64,000 nucleotides of DNA, from positions 18,985,560 through 19,049,559 of the forward strand of contig NC_135177.1 of assembly GCF_041146795.1 (NCBI RefSeq). The letters run 5' to 3'. How positions within the stretch are numbered: position 1 is the stretch's first letter; each line of letters begins with the position of its first letter. Source of the stretch: Maylandia zebra. Its lineage: Eukaryota > Chordata > Actinopteri > Cichliformes > Cichlidae. Below are positions 30,401 to 42,550 of the stretch, one piece after another. Below the pieces are notes generated by a model. That model worked only from the letters and a program-made list of their open reading frames with translations. It was not told the origin of the DNA and did not search any database. Position numbers and translations under genes: made by a program.

Positions 30401-33400
30401 GGTACTGCTCGGTCTTGTTTTTGTTTTGTTTTTTGAAACTTCCTTGTGCTTTATTTTGTCCTTACTCGCTCATGAAAGAATTGCATGTTAATGCTGGCGA
30501 TTAAAGATGCCTCTCCTGACTCTGCTTACCAGTTACTCACATGGAAGAGAGGAAAGAAATAGCAATCGAAGACGGATCGAGATATATAGGAGAAAAGCTA
30601 CAACACCAAGTGTCAGACAAAGTTGATGATTGGTTTGTGTTACTGGATGTTTTTTCAAGACAAACGTCACACGCACCACCAGGTATTCATAAAAGTCCCC
30701 TGTGCTGGCTCACAGCTTTAGCAGAACCAATTATTCTAAGCACTGCAGGTACTCTTATTTTCAAAGTCCCTGAGCTTTTTCCTCTTTTTTTTTTACTAAG
30801 TCACCTTTTCAGAGCGAATTGCTGCTCACCCAGAGGAACGTGCCTCTCTGATTGAAGTAACAGCTCTTGAGCAGAGAGAAAGAAGAGTTGACATTTTGGT
30901 TGAAGGTGCTGACGCAAAACAAATGCTGCCAGAAAGGGAGGGGGTAGCACTTCTACAGGATGTGAAAGAGCGAGAAGATGACTGGTTTGTGCTGCTGGAT
31001 GTTCCCATTAGGCAGCCCTCATTTGTGGCACCAGGTAGAGCAGATTTTCCGCTGCACTCCTGCTGTTTCTTCATTCACTTTTTGCCTCAAGTGTCATACA
31101 GCGAGTTTTCCGTTTCTTTGTTGGTAGCTTCCATGGCTGAGTATGTTGAGGTTTACACCAGAGAGAGTGTTTCTGCTTTGACTGAAGCAGAGGCTGTTGA
31201 TTCCAGGCGGGAGCTTGTAGTTGAGGATGCTGCTGTGGAGAAAGTGGAAGCAGTGGCTCCCAAGCAAGGTATTCCAGATGTCCCTATAAGTATCTGCAGC
31301 TCACAAATGTGCTTTTATAAGATCAACAAAAGATTTATCTTGTGCTTCATAGTAGCCGGTGTTGAAATCAAAATTTTGTTTTGCAGTTTCTATGTCGATG
31401 CAGACTAAAATCTATCCAGATGTTTCAACTGAAGTGAAAAGTATAGAGCAGAGATTGCTTCAGATTGACCAGGTTACACCACAGCCTCCCCAGCCAGAGA
31501 GAGAGGATGACTGGTTTGCTCTGTTTGGTACTGCACGTGATGAAGTCATGATACCAACAGGTATTACAGTAAATTCAGACTGAAACATAATATTCTAAGA
31601 GGACTATGGTGGTCATAGCAGTATCACTCAACGCCTTTGACTCTGTCTGTGCCAGTGACTCCAGCTCAGATCGTTCCAGAAATGAAGACTTTTGAGGTTG
31701 AGGTGACCGAAAAATGGAAGAAGACAGTAATTGGTGCGGACAGCGGGCAAGACAGGACAAGTGTGTCTGAAATTAGAGCGAGCCAAATTGCCTCCCTCTC
31801 TGAGAGAGAAGCTGATTGGTTTGTCCTGTTTGAAAAGCCTGTGGTCGTACAACCAGGTAGATTTCTACGCCGAATGGGTGCTGTGTGAAGCTGTGCGCAA
31901 AAAGTTTGCATCAGATGTATTTACGTTTATGTTTGTGTTTGTTGCTGTAGTCAAACCTATTATTGATCTAGTGGCAACCACTGAAGCAAGAGTGAAGATC
32001 GTGGAAGGTGTGAGGCCACCTGTGGAGATGGTGAAGATTGAAATGGCAAGAGCAGGAAAAGTGGACGATGATTGGTTTGTGCTGCTGGATGTAGCAGCAA
32101 AAGCACCAGGTATTCTGCTGCTTGTATGGCCATGCGGCTTTGCTATGAGATGCTATCAGACTGAATAACATGGCAACTGTGCTCGACTTCTATTATGTTG
32201 TACTAGGAGCACATTATAAACGAATGCAGAAATACTGCACCAGCCTTAGTTATATTGTGTTTGTATGGTGGTGCAGTATGTCAGGGGAAAATGCTCATTT
32301 AAGATATTTAGGTAGAGGGAATATTTAACTTCATGCAGATCTCATTTTAGTTTTTTTTTCTGTACTCTGTCAGCGGCTGGGGTGGAACGCATCCATATAT
32401 ATCCTGATGTAAGACCTGCTAAAGAGCTTACACTCACAGAGCAGACAGCACAGCAGACAATTACAGTAGTGGAGAGAGTACGGCAGCAGCAGCAGGATGT
32501 GGTGCAGCCACGTCCAGCAGTGAGAGAGGTGGAAGATGATTGGTTTACTCTTCTGGATAAGTCCCTTAAGAAATCAGGTATAATCCCAAAGAGCTTGGTA
32601 TGCCAATACATACGAAACATTTCTCGCTGAGGTGAGTAACACCTGGTTGTGTGTTTGTATTAGCCGCTGTCTCGGAGCGCGAGCAGCTCCCAGCACAGGT
32701 CACAGTTCCTGCTCCTGCCGCGGCCACGAAAAAGATTACGATTTCTGAGACGAGACCGGGGTTTGAGAAACGGATCCTGGAAGAAAGACCCTCGCAAACA
32801 CGTGTCAGTGATAATTGGTTTGTTCTACTCGAGGGTGACCTCAAAGCGTCAGGTATTTTTTTCCTTGTGTGGAGTTTTTTCGTTTTGTGTGTGGCTAAAA
32901 AAAACCTCACACGGTCATGCCTTGTTTGCTTCATAAAAACACTCATTTCTAACAGCTGCTACCTCTGCAGACTGGCTCACAGCTAGCATTTTCCATTATT
33001 CACGGACCTTCGATTGAAGAAATAATGCTTTCTTAACGTCGTCATTTCCCTGGTTCAATCTCATTTAGCTTTATGCCTTTTTGCAGCATTTGTTTGGAAT
33101 ATAACAAGAACCGCTTTTACTGATCCACTTTGTGGACATCTGCTTCTGGCCCACATCACATCCTTACGCTTATGCGTGCTTGTCCTTTTAAATGAGAGCA
33201 AAGGAAACAAATGAGGTACAGTATACCTGTGCAGCATTGAGGCTAAGTGTGCCATATGCTTGTTAAGCTGTTTTATTTTTAATGCTATATCTGTTTTCGT
33301 GTGCATTTTACTCACCGTGATCCTCACAAAACTCTCCACTCGCAGCCTGCTCAGTGCTAAAACCCAACATTCACTCATTTCCATTTTGTCTGCGTTTTGT

Positions 33401-36400
33401 CTAGCTGCGAGCGCCCAGAGGGGCACGCGCCCTGTCAGTGCTCCGGTCTTCTCCCAGGCTGCTCTGATGGAGGCGGGAATCCCCATGGCCACTCTCGACC
33501 AGCCTCAGACCTCCACTCCAATCAAAACCAGCCGCCAGGAGGAACGGAAGCTGCAGGTCACCGTAGAAGCTGTGGAGCCCTCAAAAATCGAAGCCGGGGC
33601 TGACGCCAAGGTATTCAGTTACTCTGATTGCTGTTGTAAATGTTGGTAATGTAATATGTGTGGAAAAAAGTGATAACAAATGTTGTGTTTTCATAGAAAG
33701 TCTTTTATTGTGAATGGTACAACGCCTTTGTGGTGAAAGATGCTAAAGTATCTGAGATCGCTCTCTGTGTCTGAGTGTGAACTGTGTATCTCTTGCTGCT
33801 GTAGCCAGCAGTGTGGAGGGACCAGAGAGAACTAGACTCATCACTGATATCCACCATGAATGGGGACATCCAGGTTAGTGTCAGATGCAGGCGTCTTGTA
33901 TGTCAGAAGACGTGCTTATACCACGGTTGAGATCTGAGTGTTAACGCCAACATTCAGGGGATGCTAACACGTCTTCCTCTCTCCTCCCCTGGGGTAGCAC
34001 GAGTCTGAGACGACGAGCACGGAGGTGGTGCGAATGCGAAAGGTCAGATTCTTAGTGCCGTACATGCTACCGTAGCCATTTTCTCCACCTCCATTTCTGA
34101 TGATAAAGAGCTTCTCATCCCAAAGACTAATATCACCCTCTTCTCATGTTGTGCTTCCACACAGCTAGGTCGTAAATGAAACCTACATCAGGTTCGATGC
34201 ACAAGAAATGTTTTTATTTATTTTTTATTAATTTCATAAAAGGTAGAAAATATAACAATGGCTAGATCGCAAACAGTTTCACAGTCTCAGAGTACGTTAA
34301 CACCTACTGGCTGTTTTTAAAAGTTGAAACAGTTACATCATTTCTTCCCATTGCTTGCTGTTCTTAACACTGGAATGCACACATGCATGATTATAGATTA
34401 AATGCACTAAAGAGGCATGGTAACTGGTGTTTTATCACATTTATGTCACTCCATCACTTTTTTTTCTTTTCTCGGTATAAGAGTAGAAATCTTCGGTCAG
34501 TCCTCCAGAGCCATCTGTTCTTTGCTTTGTTAGTGTAGTGCAGATTTTGGTCCCTTATGGTCACACAAACGACTGTGCATGCACTCTTACTCTTACTTTC
34601 TCTGTTTTATTAACACATTAGTGAACTTCGTAGTGTGCATGGAAGAGGTGTGGTTGATGCCAGCATAAAGGGAAACTGAAACAAACCCACCTTCTTTTTT
34701 TTGTTCTTTTCATTTTTCACAGAAAAGAGCTAAGAAAATTGAGGGTGACTCAATATATATCAGACATAGCCAATTAATGTTGGAGGTTGGTATCCCTTCT
34801 GGAGACGTCGGTCTCCAGCTGCATTTTCTTGCTCTTTGGCGCACCGGCTGCTGTTTAACATCACGCTTGCATGCGGCATGATTCACACTTTTCTCGTCGG
34901 CGTTAACGAGCGGCTGTAGATTACATGAAAAATGTGTGTTTGTGTGGGGCAACCGACTCTGATCCGATTGATTCAGGAGAGTGCTGTTGAGTTTAGAACA
35001 ACAAGAAAAAATGACTGGGTTCAATCTGAACTTGTTCAGGATGCTGCACTCCTGATAATCCACAAACTGTTCATAGTGATTCACCGTGCGGTGTTGGTGC
35101 GGCACCAAGGTCTAAGAACGGTGAAGCTTTCCTTAATTGTTTTTTTAATGGCAGGTTTCATTCCGAGCTCATGTTTTATGCACTTATTTATTCAAGATCA
35201 TCAGTATTCTCCTGTTCCTGCTTTTGCTCTGTCCTTCATCTCATTTTCAGACTTGTCAGTAATGCATTTCATTTTCTTGACAATTATGGAAATGAGTGTT
35301 TTAGTCTGTAGAAATGAAAATGTGTGTGTGTGGGGGGATCCCTGCTGTGTTGTGTATGAAAGAAATGCCATTTGGTGAAACATTTATCATTAAGTTGCTC
35401 TTTTGCACCACAACAGCTCATGATTTACAGATATATAGTTTGCAGTATGTTCTGTTTATTTGCTATCACATCCTGCGGTTGCCTGTAAAGATCAACTTGG
35501 TGCTAAATGTTGCCAAATCAGCGCTTTGACCGTTGTTCATTTGTCTTAAATGAACGGGGATTTCATTTGGAACAAGCCTTCATCTTCAAGAGCTTTTACA
35601 ATGTCTGCTGTCACCGTCTTTCTCCTGCTCTTTGGTTTGCAGCCTCTTCTCTTAACATGTTTCACTGCGAGCCTAATGCTGTGAAATAGATGCTCAGTGT
35701 TGCGCTGTATAGTTTAGGCCCTCTACCCAACCACGGCTCCAAATGACTCCAAATATTTATCAGCTTGATAAATCGCGGCTCCAGCTCTGCTCTCATGAAT
35801 CAGCTGCCAGGTTTAATTTGCATTTTGAATAGGGGACACTGATAATTTTTTAAGGAATCTGAAACATTTATGTTTGCTTAGAATCACGTTAACCCCGCTT
35901 CTGCTTATTTAATCATCAATAAATCAACCAAAGTTGCACAAAACAGCAAAAAAACACCAAATAATCTGACTTTTTTTTTCTTTTAATCTCTCCCTCTCTA
36001 CGACACATCTTCTGCCTTCCCTCTCCCTTCCCGGACAACCTCTGTGTACTTTCTGTCCTTGTATTATCCTCTTTCTCCATCCTCCATCCTTTTCCCCCCC
36101 CTCAACCGCAACGTCTTTCCCATCTCGACTTTCCTCTGTAAAGGATTTCGATAAGCCTCAGGAGGTGCTGCTCAGGCATCACGCCAGCATCAGTGAGCTG
36201 AAGAGAAACTTCATGGAGGCGGTCCCAGATCACAAGCCAAGTGAGTGGGACAAGCGCCTGTCCACACACTCTCCCTTCCGCACCCTGGGAATCAACGGTC
36301 AGCCTCTGCCCAGCGCGGATGGGGTAAGTCTGGCACAAAAAACAACTGATCCTTTTAGTTCATTTAGTCTATCAGTTGAAGAATTTGAGAGAAAAAATAG

Positions 36401-39400
36401 TAAAAAAATAACATCTAATTTGGCTAATTAAGATGAGCAGTTTTGGAACTGACTTGGCACTTACTTGTGTTTGAGTAATGCTTAAAAAGAAGAAGAAATT
36501 GTGAAGAGGAGTCATTCAGGCTCTTTCTGATGTAGACAGTGTTGACAGTTTGCGTGTGCATGTATCTGAGCTGATGGCATGCGGTATGCATTAATTGAAT
36601 GTGTATGAAGAATGCAGCCGGACTCGTTGACTTTTATATTTGTTCATTCACATAAAAGACCGCTGTGGGTGAGGCATCTTTGGCACAGGTTTTCCTCCCT
36701 GAGATGTCACTCGGTCTGAATCAGACCTGCTTAGGATGCCTCTGAAGCCCAACACGTTTGTACTGCATGACTGACAGACCTGACTTTTACAAATTTGCTG
36801 CATGACTAAAAGGCAACCCACCTTCAAGACGTTTTGCACGTGCTGGCGCTGAACAGTATTTCCCCTCTTCCCTCTCTTTTTCCTCTCTTTTTTTCTTGGC
36901 TTACTTTCTTTTTACGCTGCTTTCACCTTTTTCATTTTGCTGCTTTCTCTGAGCATCTTTGTTTGTTTTTTATGAAGAGATGAGGCCTCATTCACAGTTG
37001 TATCAGCAAACAGCTAATACAACATTATTATTATTATTAATATTGTTATTGACATGAGTAAATATTTGAATGACAGTATTTCAGGTAATTGAAGCTTTTC
37101 ACGGATGGAAACTCAGTTTCAATTTAGTCGCTGTCACATGAGTAATTATGTAATCTGTTGACGTTCACTTGACATGCATTTGCATCAAGTGCTTCATGAT
37201 GACTTGGACACAAAGATTATTACATTTGAAAACTTAAATTCCTTCAAAAATATCATATTGTCAGTATGCACTTGAGTTTTCAAAGAAAAACGTACAGGAG
37301 GGGCCATAATTTCTTGGAGATAGACATTTGTTTTTAATAGTTTCGCAGTGGATTTGAAATCAAGTCATCAACATGTGATTGAAGTGCCATCTGTCAGCTT
37401 TAATTTAAGGGCTTGTACAAAAGTATAGCATTATCTGTTTAGGAATTACAGCCATTTTTATGCACTGTCTCCACAACATTTTCATGGCCAGGTGAAACTT
37501 GTGCCCTTATTATTTCTCGACAGATGAAACAGACGTAACATAACAAGTTGAGTCAAAATGTTATTCAAAAATATGAGGCTAGAGCAAGTCAGGGGACTGT
37601 CATTAGGCTGAACAATCCGATCACACCTATCAGAGAAATAGCAAAAACCTACAGAGTGGCCAAATCAATAATCTCGGACGTTTTATAAGATAATGAATTC
37701 AATGGCCAACTCAGCAACACCGAGATGCCTGAAAGACCACAGAAAACAACCAAAGTGGATGATGAAATATTTCCAAGGTTAAGAAAAAACATTTTCACAA
37801 CACATAAGCAAGTTAGCAAGGTAAGAGTATCAGTGTCCGAGTGTATTATCAAGAGGGAAATGAATGGAAATACAGAGGCTTTACAGCTGGGTGGTTAAAC
37901 GAGAAGGCTGAATTAGACTTTGCCAGAAAACATCTAAAAGAGTTTGGACACATGAAACCAAGATGAACTACCAGAATGATGGGAAGAGAAAAGTATTGAT
38001 AAGGAGGGAAATAGCCAATGATCATAAGGCCATCAAGGAAAAGAAATGAGATACTCTTCCACGGCCAGTTGATCACCTGATCTCAGCCAAACAGTTTTGA
38101 TTTTCTTTTTACTGGAGACAAATTTCAAAGATGCACAAATAGACGTAAACAGAAGATTTGATGTCAGCAGGTTGTAGACTTGAACATTTTTATTCAAGTG
38201 AACAAACCTGATATTTAAAATTGGCAAAAAAAAGTCATTATCTTTAAACCTCACAACTTGTTAAACACCTTGAATTGCTGGAAGTCTGCATTTCAGTCAT
38301 ATTGATTTAAAATCCACTGTGGTGATGTGCATAGGCAAACTACAAACACTGTTCCTTTGTCCAACAAATTATGGACCAACTGTACTGACAGCTCACAGCG
38401 AGCAGTTTGGAAATGAAACAGAACAATTGTAGAAAGTCTATGAGCCAACAACCACACGACTCATAACAGGAGTAATATTATTTTTTATAATTTTTTTCCA
38501 AGGCAGCTTATCGTCTTATTTACAACTCACTACTGTGAGAAAAGTAAACATCAACTTTAAGCAGAGCTAGATTTGATTCTGCTGCTTCTAACGGACTGAT
38601 AATTGAATTAAAATAAAGTAAAAGCTACTTGTTAAAACAACCAGTTAAACTTTAGCTTCTGAGCTGCTGACATTATGAACCTTTATGACAGCTTGATGTC
38701 ACTTGAGATGCATAGCATTGTTGCTATCCATCAGCTCTCAGCTGCATCAGCTTTAGCTGATGAGATAGTTTTAAATAAGATACCGCAAGTGTGAATGACT
38801 TTTCTGTCTTTTCAAGAGAAGAAAGAAAAGTTTGTTGTTCATGGAAACAAATAAAGTGCATGTTAAAATGCATGTAACATTTCAATGCTCTGAAAACAAA
38901 CGAAAAGTGAATAAAATCTGGTTTGTTTTCTAATAAAGGCTTTAAAATGTTAGAATTTTATCAGCTGTTGCACAAATTCAGATTTGACAAATTCAGTTCA
39001 TTATCGTATTTTAAAATTCCTCCCTCTCATCTTTTCCCCCCTCCTCCTCCTGCTCATCCTCGTCCCCCCATCAGTTTGTCATCCGCCTTCCGCGCGGCCC
39101 CCTGCTCGACTTCTACTCCAAACGCAGCTGAGGGGGTCGTCTCAACCCTGCGGAGGCCCCACACAAGGTGTGAATGTGACCCACGGAGACCGCACCCTGC
39201 CCATCTACCCATCAGCCTCTAGCTTTCTCTTCTCCTCTTCTCCTTCCTTTGCTTCCTCTGCAGCATCACTCCAGCATTTTCACCTCTCATCCTCTGCTCC
39301 ACTTGAGAAGCTGCCCTCTTTTTTTTTTTTTTTTTTTCTCTCAGGCTTCCTTTGAACTGTTGAGACTTTGATTCCCTGTTTCCTCCACTGCGGCACAATT

Positions 39401-42400
39401 CCCCCACCCCACCCCTGGTTTCTCCAACCAGAATCAGACCTCTCCTTCTCCAAAGACTGATCAGGACTGGAAGTGATAACGCAGTGCTGTTTGCATTTTC
39501 TGTGACGTCTTTTGGACTTTTAAAGATACAAGTTTTGACTTTTATCCAGAGGTTTTTAATGTTTGACCGCATCACTTTGAGCCTGCTTTTATACACGTGT
39601 TGAGGTTCATTTATATTGTCAGTAGTCTTTAAAAAAAGAAAAAGATGACCACTGTGACTTTTTTCCTGAGCTCACATGCACTAGAAAACAGCAGTCTTGT
39701 TAATGGGGGAAATGATCAGTACCCTTTCACACTATAGTATTTCTTGAGGCAGCTTAATTGTTATTCTTAATAACCTGTTTGTCCTCCACCAGTATTTGGA
39801 AAGGGAGTATGTAGCAGCTGCAAGAGATTCCTTGTTGCATGACTTTTTGACAATCAACGTTGACCAAAGAATAAAAGCCATTCCATATTCAGTTCATATG
39901 CTTCTTATTTCCATTTATGGAATTGAATTATTTCATATAAACTTCAGGTTTCATAATATTCCACTGGTCCTTCCTCTCCAAATTTAAACAGGAGAATTGA
40001 ATCATGACGCATTCTATTTATTGTTAAGATGCATGCCATAAAGTTGTAACCATTCATAAAACTTGCTCATCTACTTTTAGCATGCACCATGTAGAAATGA
40101 TTGTGGCCATTGTGTGTTGTTAAGCTATGGCATTAAAACAGGGCTGATTTTTATTACATAAGTGCAATCAGATAACCAGAGTCTCTGCAGTACCTCATAA
40201 AACCTATACTTTGTGCAGCCTAATCCACTCTATGTACATATTTTTAGCTTGCATGCATGTGTATTTATCATTTTCACAGTATCAGTTGGAAATACTTCAC
40301 ATAGTAACTATTTTATGTCTTTTTTAGAGTGTGTGCATTAGACCCCTAAGCAATGGTTCAGACACAAAGACTGCACATGAGGAAACCAGCAGTAGTTTGG
40401 AATTTACAGACCTACCCATCAAGAGCGAGCCCGAGAGTGTCGAAGTCCACAGCGCTACTGTTGAGAAAGAGTTACGTGATCAGGAAGAGGTTGTAGTGTT
40501 TGAGGCGAACTTTGTGCCAATCGTAGAGGTGGAAATGGCACAGCTGCCTCCTTCCTTTGATCCCTCCTGTAATGCTTTAGAAGTGATCCCGGAAGAAGAA
40601 GGATCGTGTCCCGGAGTGTCGGCTGACTCTGGGAGGATAGCTGGATCTTCCCCAGCTTCCTATTTCTGGAGCGATGGTCCACAGGTCATGCGCTGTTTCC
40701 AGGTAGCCTCCTGACTCCCTCGGGGTGATGCTGATTATTTCCCTTCTTGGCTGACACACTCCTTTGCAGCACCGATACAAATAAAAAAACTTGTGACTCT
40801 CCTAAGGTGGTATTCGGTTTGGTGTGAAAGTGCTTGTTATTGTCAGATGGAACTCAAGACGCTGCAGAGGTGCTGCACAGTGGTGTGCTAAGTTTTTAAC
40901 GACGGTGACGGGTCACTGTAAAAATCTCTGCTACAAAACCATTACTTTTGATCATCTTTCTAACGCACCTGTGCCGTTTATTCACCGTTTCTCTTGGAGT
41001 GGTTGGTGGTGGGAAGTGACGTTAACACGTTGATTCTTCTGTTTCGAATACAATAAACTAATCTGGTGAGAGGAAATAGCGGTTGTGGTGAAAGTCTAAT
41101 TAAAGAAAAAAAAGGCAATAGCTAATGCATGGTGTGAAATAAAGTGTTTGCTGTGGTGCAAAGTGTCTGGTTAAACAGCCACTCATGGGGCTGTGCTCCA
41201 TTTCACAGCCCCCTCTGGTGCAGACGCAGACTGTCACCATCACAGCCGTCTCCAGCCCCTTACCCAGTGGCATCTCCACCACAGAGGTCCCTATCATCCC
41301 GACTAGGACCTTCACCTATGAGTCTTCAAAGGTAGGGGCTCCAGCAGCTGCTCAGCCCAGATCTGTCTCAGCTATAGGCAGTCAGGTTTGCATGGTGGAG
41401 GTGGCTTCAAAAACTCCCAATAAGGAGGTCTGGGAGGATCAGTAGAAGGGCTCCAAAATAAGAATGAAGCAGCCTCGTGCCTTCCTCGGTGAAACCTTGA
41501 TGTCACATGATTTAGAAATGATTATTCAGTACATCCCCCTTTTTTCTTCTTTCCTTCAGGTGACCGTTGATGGGACAGAGGAGGACAAAGATTGCTCAAC
41601 AGTATCCAGTTCCCAGACCATTACCTCAGAGACCACCAGTGGCACCTCAGTGACGACTACCACCACTCACATCTCAAAGGTCAGCAGAGCAAATTAGGCT
41701 CTCGCCTTTCCCGTTCTATTACTCTTTATATGCCTAATATAGATTTTCCTTCCTGTACAGGTAGTAAAAAGTGGATCTTCAGAAACTCGCGTGGAGAAGA
41801 GAATTGTCATAACCGCAGACTCTGACATCGACCAAGATAAGGTACAAAATCTACACACAGGTTTAGGCGTAAGGCGGTATTTGCTCTCTTGGCTGAGTTT
41901 TATATGGAAGCTTGTTTGTGCAGTAAAAGGAAAGAAAGCCTTAACTCAAAATTTCAACAACTGGAAGGAAATTCCAAGATAGTTAGCAAAGACGTTACAC
42001 AGAGTGCGGTGCAAAATAACAGCATTTCATTCCAAATTTTTCAGATGCAAACTTGTCGTGTAATCGTCTCTGAGGTAAAACAATATTATTTAATCACTGC
42101 ATATTCAGTACGGGTGCGCATTTTGAGCTACGAGTGCACTTGCTGCCAAATGCAGTGCTGTGATTAGTCAGATCTGTATTTTTTACATGTGAAAAATCAA
42201 AAAAATTGAGGTTGAACTGGAAAAATAAATGCCACAACCTCATCCCGCAAAATCATGTGAGCGGTTGAGGTGAACAGCTGCATTAATAGTAGGCGAGTCC
42301 AAAAAATATTTTTAATGCACAGAATATTCTAATCTTATCCAATTTTTTTTCAGCACCGAAAACAAGCTTCCTTAGTTTTAGATACTACTCTTTAATCTGA

Positions 42401-42550
42401 AATATGAAGTTATAGTGTTTTGCTTAAATTTGTACTTGCATCAACTCTTTAGCGCTTAATGACGAGGACAGTTTTGTTTTAGCAACTTGAGATCATATAA
42501 ACAAAACATGTCTGTTGCAGGAGAAGCACGGCGGAGCATCAGCATTGTAA
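22434..42550 (+). CDS. epb41: Protein 4.1R (band 4.1), giant form with DDWF exon array
   Basis: Protein 4.1R links the spectrin-actin skeleton to membrane proteins (glycophorin C, band 3, p55). I placed 32 coding exons totalling 6918 bases, 2305 residues, phase-consistent from ATG to TAA. Order: Lys/Glu-rich headpiece (exon 1), FERM and FA (exons 2-9), DDWF array (10-22), linker (23-25), spectrin-actin-binding segment (26-27), extra exon 28, C-terminal domain (29-32). Assignment to 4.1R rather than 4.1G, 4.1B or 4.1N rests on wording such as [20 protein letters not shown] and [16 protein letters not shown], which match human EPB41 better. The start ATG at 22434 (context GCTACCATGA) follows an acceptor at 22425. 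Human 4.1R is about 860 residues; the excess here is the headpiece, the array and exon 28. Alternative splicing is expected, so the full-length form may not exist as one transcript. Whether this is epb41a or epb41b is open. Confidence 0.9.
24473..27363 (+). other. epb41: epb41 exons 2-9: FERM and FERM-adjacent domains
   Basis: Exons: 24473-24751, 24872-24976, 25092-25210, 25337-25555, 25730-25817, 26194-26346, 26778-26875, 27191-27363. The FERM lobes follow in order: F1 from [11 protein letters not shown]2 from [17 protein letters not shown]3 from [14 protein letters not shown]. Landmarks are [61 protein letters not shown], and in [21 protein letters not shown]. The internal ATG at 24698-24700 (KTMQCK) sits where the downstream start of the 80-kDa mammalian isoform lies (MHCKVSLLDD), so a short isoform without the headpiece is plausible. 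The exon 5 donor GTCATT is weak. Introns hold nothing I recognise. Confidence 0.92.
27391..27421. repeat. GT microsatellite in epb41 intron 9
   Basis: Uninterrupted TG units about 30 bases after the exon 9 donor. Confidence 0.95.
27475..32852 (+). other. epb41: epb41 exons 10-22: tandem array of DDWF-motif exons
   Basis: Thirteen consecutive exons, all entering and leaving in phase 1, lie in 5.4 kb: 27475-27594, 28257-28499, 28711-28845, 28959-29978, 30258-30401, 30533-30682, 30813-31034, 31128-31268, 31387-31560, 31656-31856, 31951-32109, 32374-32577, 32664-32852. Twelve carry one acidic-aromatic motif near the 3' end of the exon: [45 protein letters not shown] twice, [54 protein letters not shown]. 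The motif is followed by 8-20 residues, often ending in Pro, then the phase-1 donor. The sequence before the motif is variable, acidic and probably disordered. Exon duplication is the obvious origin. I do not know this array from human 4.1R; a counterpart in other 4.1 paralogs was not excluded. Confidence 0.85.
34786..36143 (+). other. epb41 intron 26
   Basis: A 1.36 kb intron between two spectrin-actin-binding exons. Its donor is GTTGGT. The 3' end has a long pyrimidine-rich tract (about 35970-36140). No gene or named repeat seen. Confidence 0.6.
37295..38382 (+). mobile_element. Degenerate Tc1/mariner-like DNA transposon in epb41 intron 27
   Basis: The ends form imperfect inverted repeats flanked by TA: the left end reads CAGGAGGGGCCATAATTTCT and the right end, reverse-complemented, CAGTTGGTCCATAATTTGTT. 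Both continue to a shared inner stretch around AGTGGATTTGAAATCAA. Flanking TA lies at 37293-37294 and 38383-38384. The + strand interior, read across frames and many stops, resembles a Tc1-like transposase (KPTKV-like DNA-binding region near 37740-37800 and [14 protein letters not shown] near 37815-37855). It is dead. Confidence 0.65.

Larger units (their letters stand above)
33405..42550 (+). other. epb41: epb41 exons 23-32: linker, spectrin-actin-binding segment and C-terminal domain
   Basis: Exons: 33405-33610, 33805-33873, 33998-34042, 34723-34785, 36144-36323, 40328-40684, 41209-41331, 41560-41679, 41761-41841, 42521-42550. Exon 26 ([16 protein letters not shown]) and exon 27 ([33 protein letters not shown]) form the conserved spectrin-actin-binding area. 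Exon 28 (119 codons, or 125 if the donor after 40702 is used) has no counterpart I recall. Exons 29-31 give the C-terminal domain: [43 protein letters not shown]. Exon 32 adds EKHGGASAL and a stop at 42548-42550. The usual C-terminal QAIKEAKEQHPDMSVTK stretch of 4.1 proteins was not found. Exon 28 donor choice and exon 32 are the least certain parts. Confidence 0.8.

Noticed and set aside
27475-32852. Regular repeat units considered as a CRISPR-like or satellite array
   Set aside because: Repetition is at protein level within spliced exons of different length; there are no identical DNA repeats or uniform spacers.
37649-38254. Three - strand open frames in epb41 intron 27
   Set aside because: Antisense shadows within a decayed Tc1-like element.
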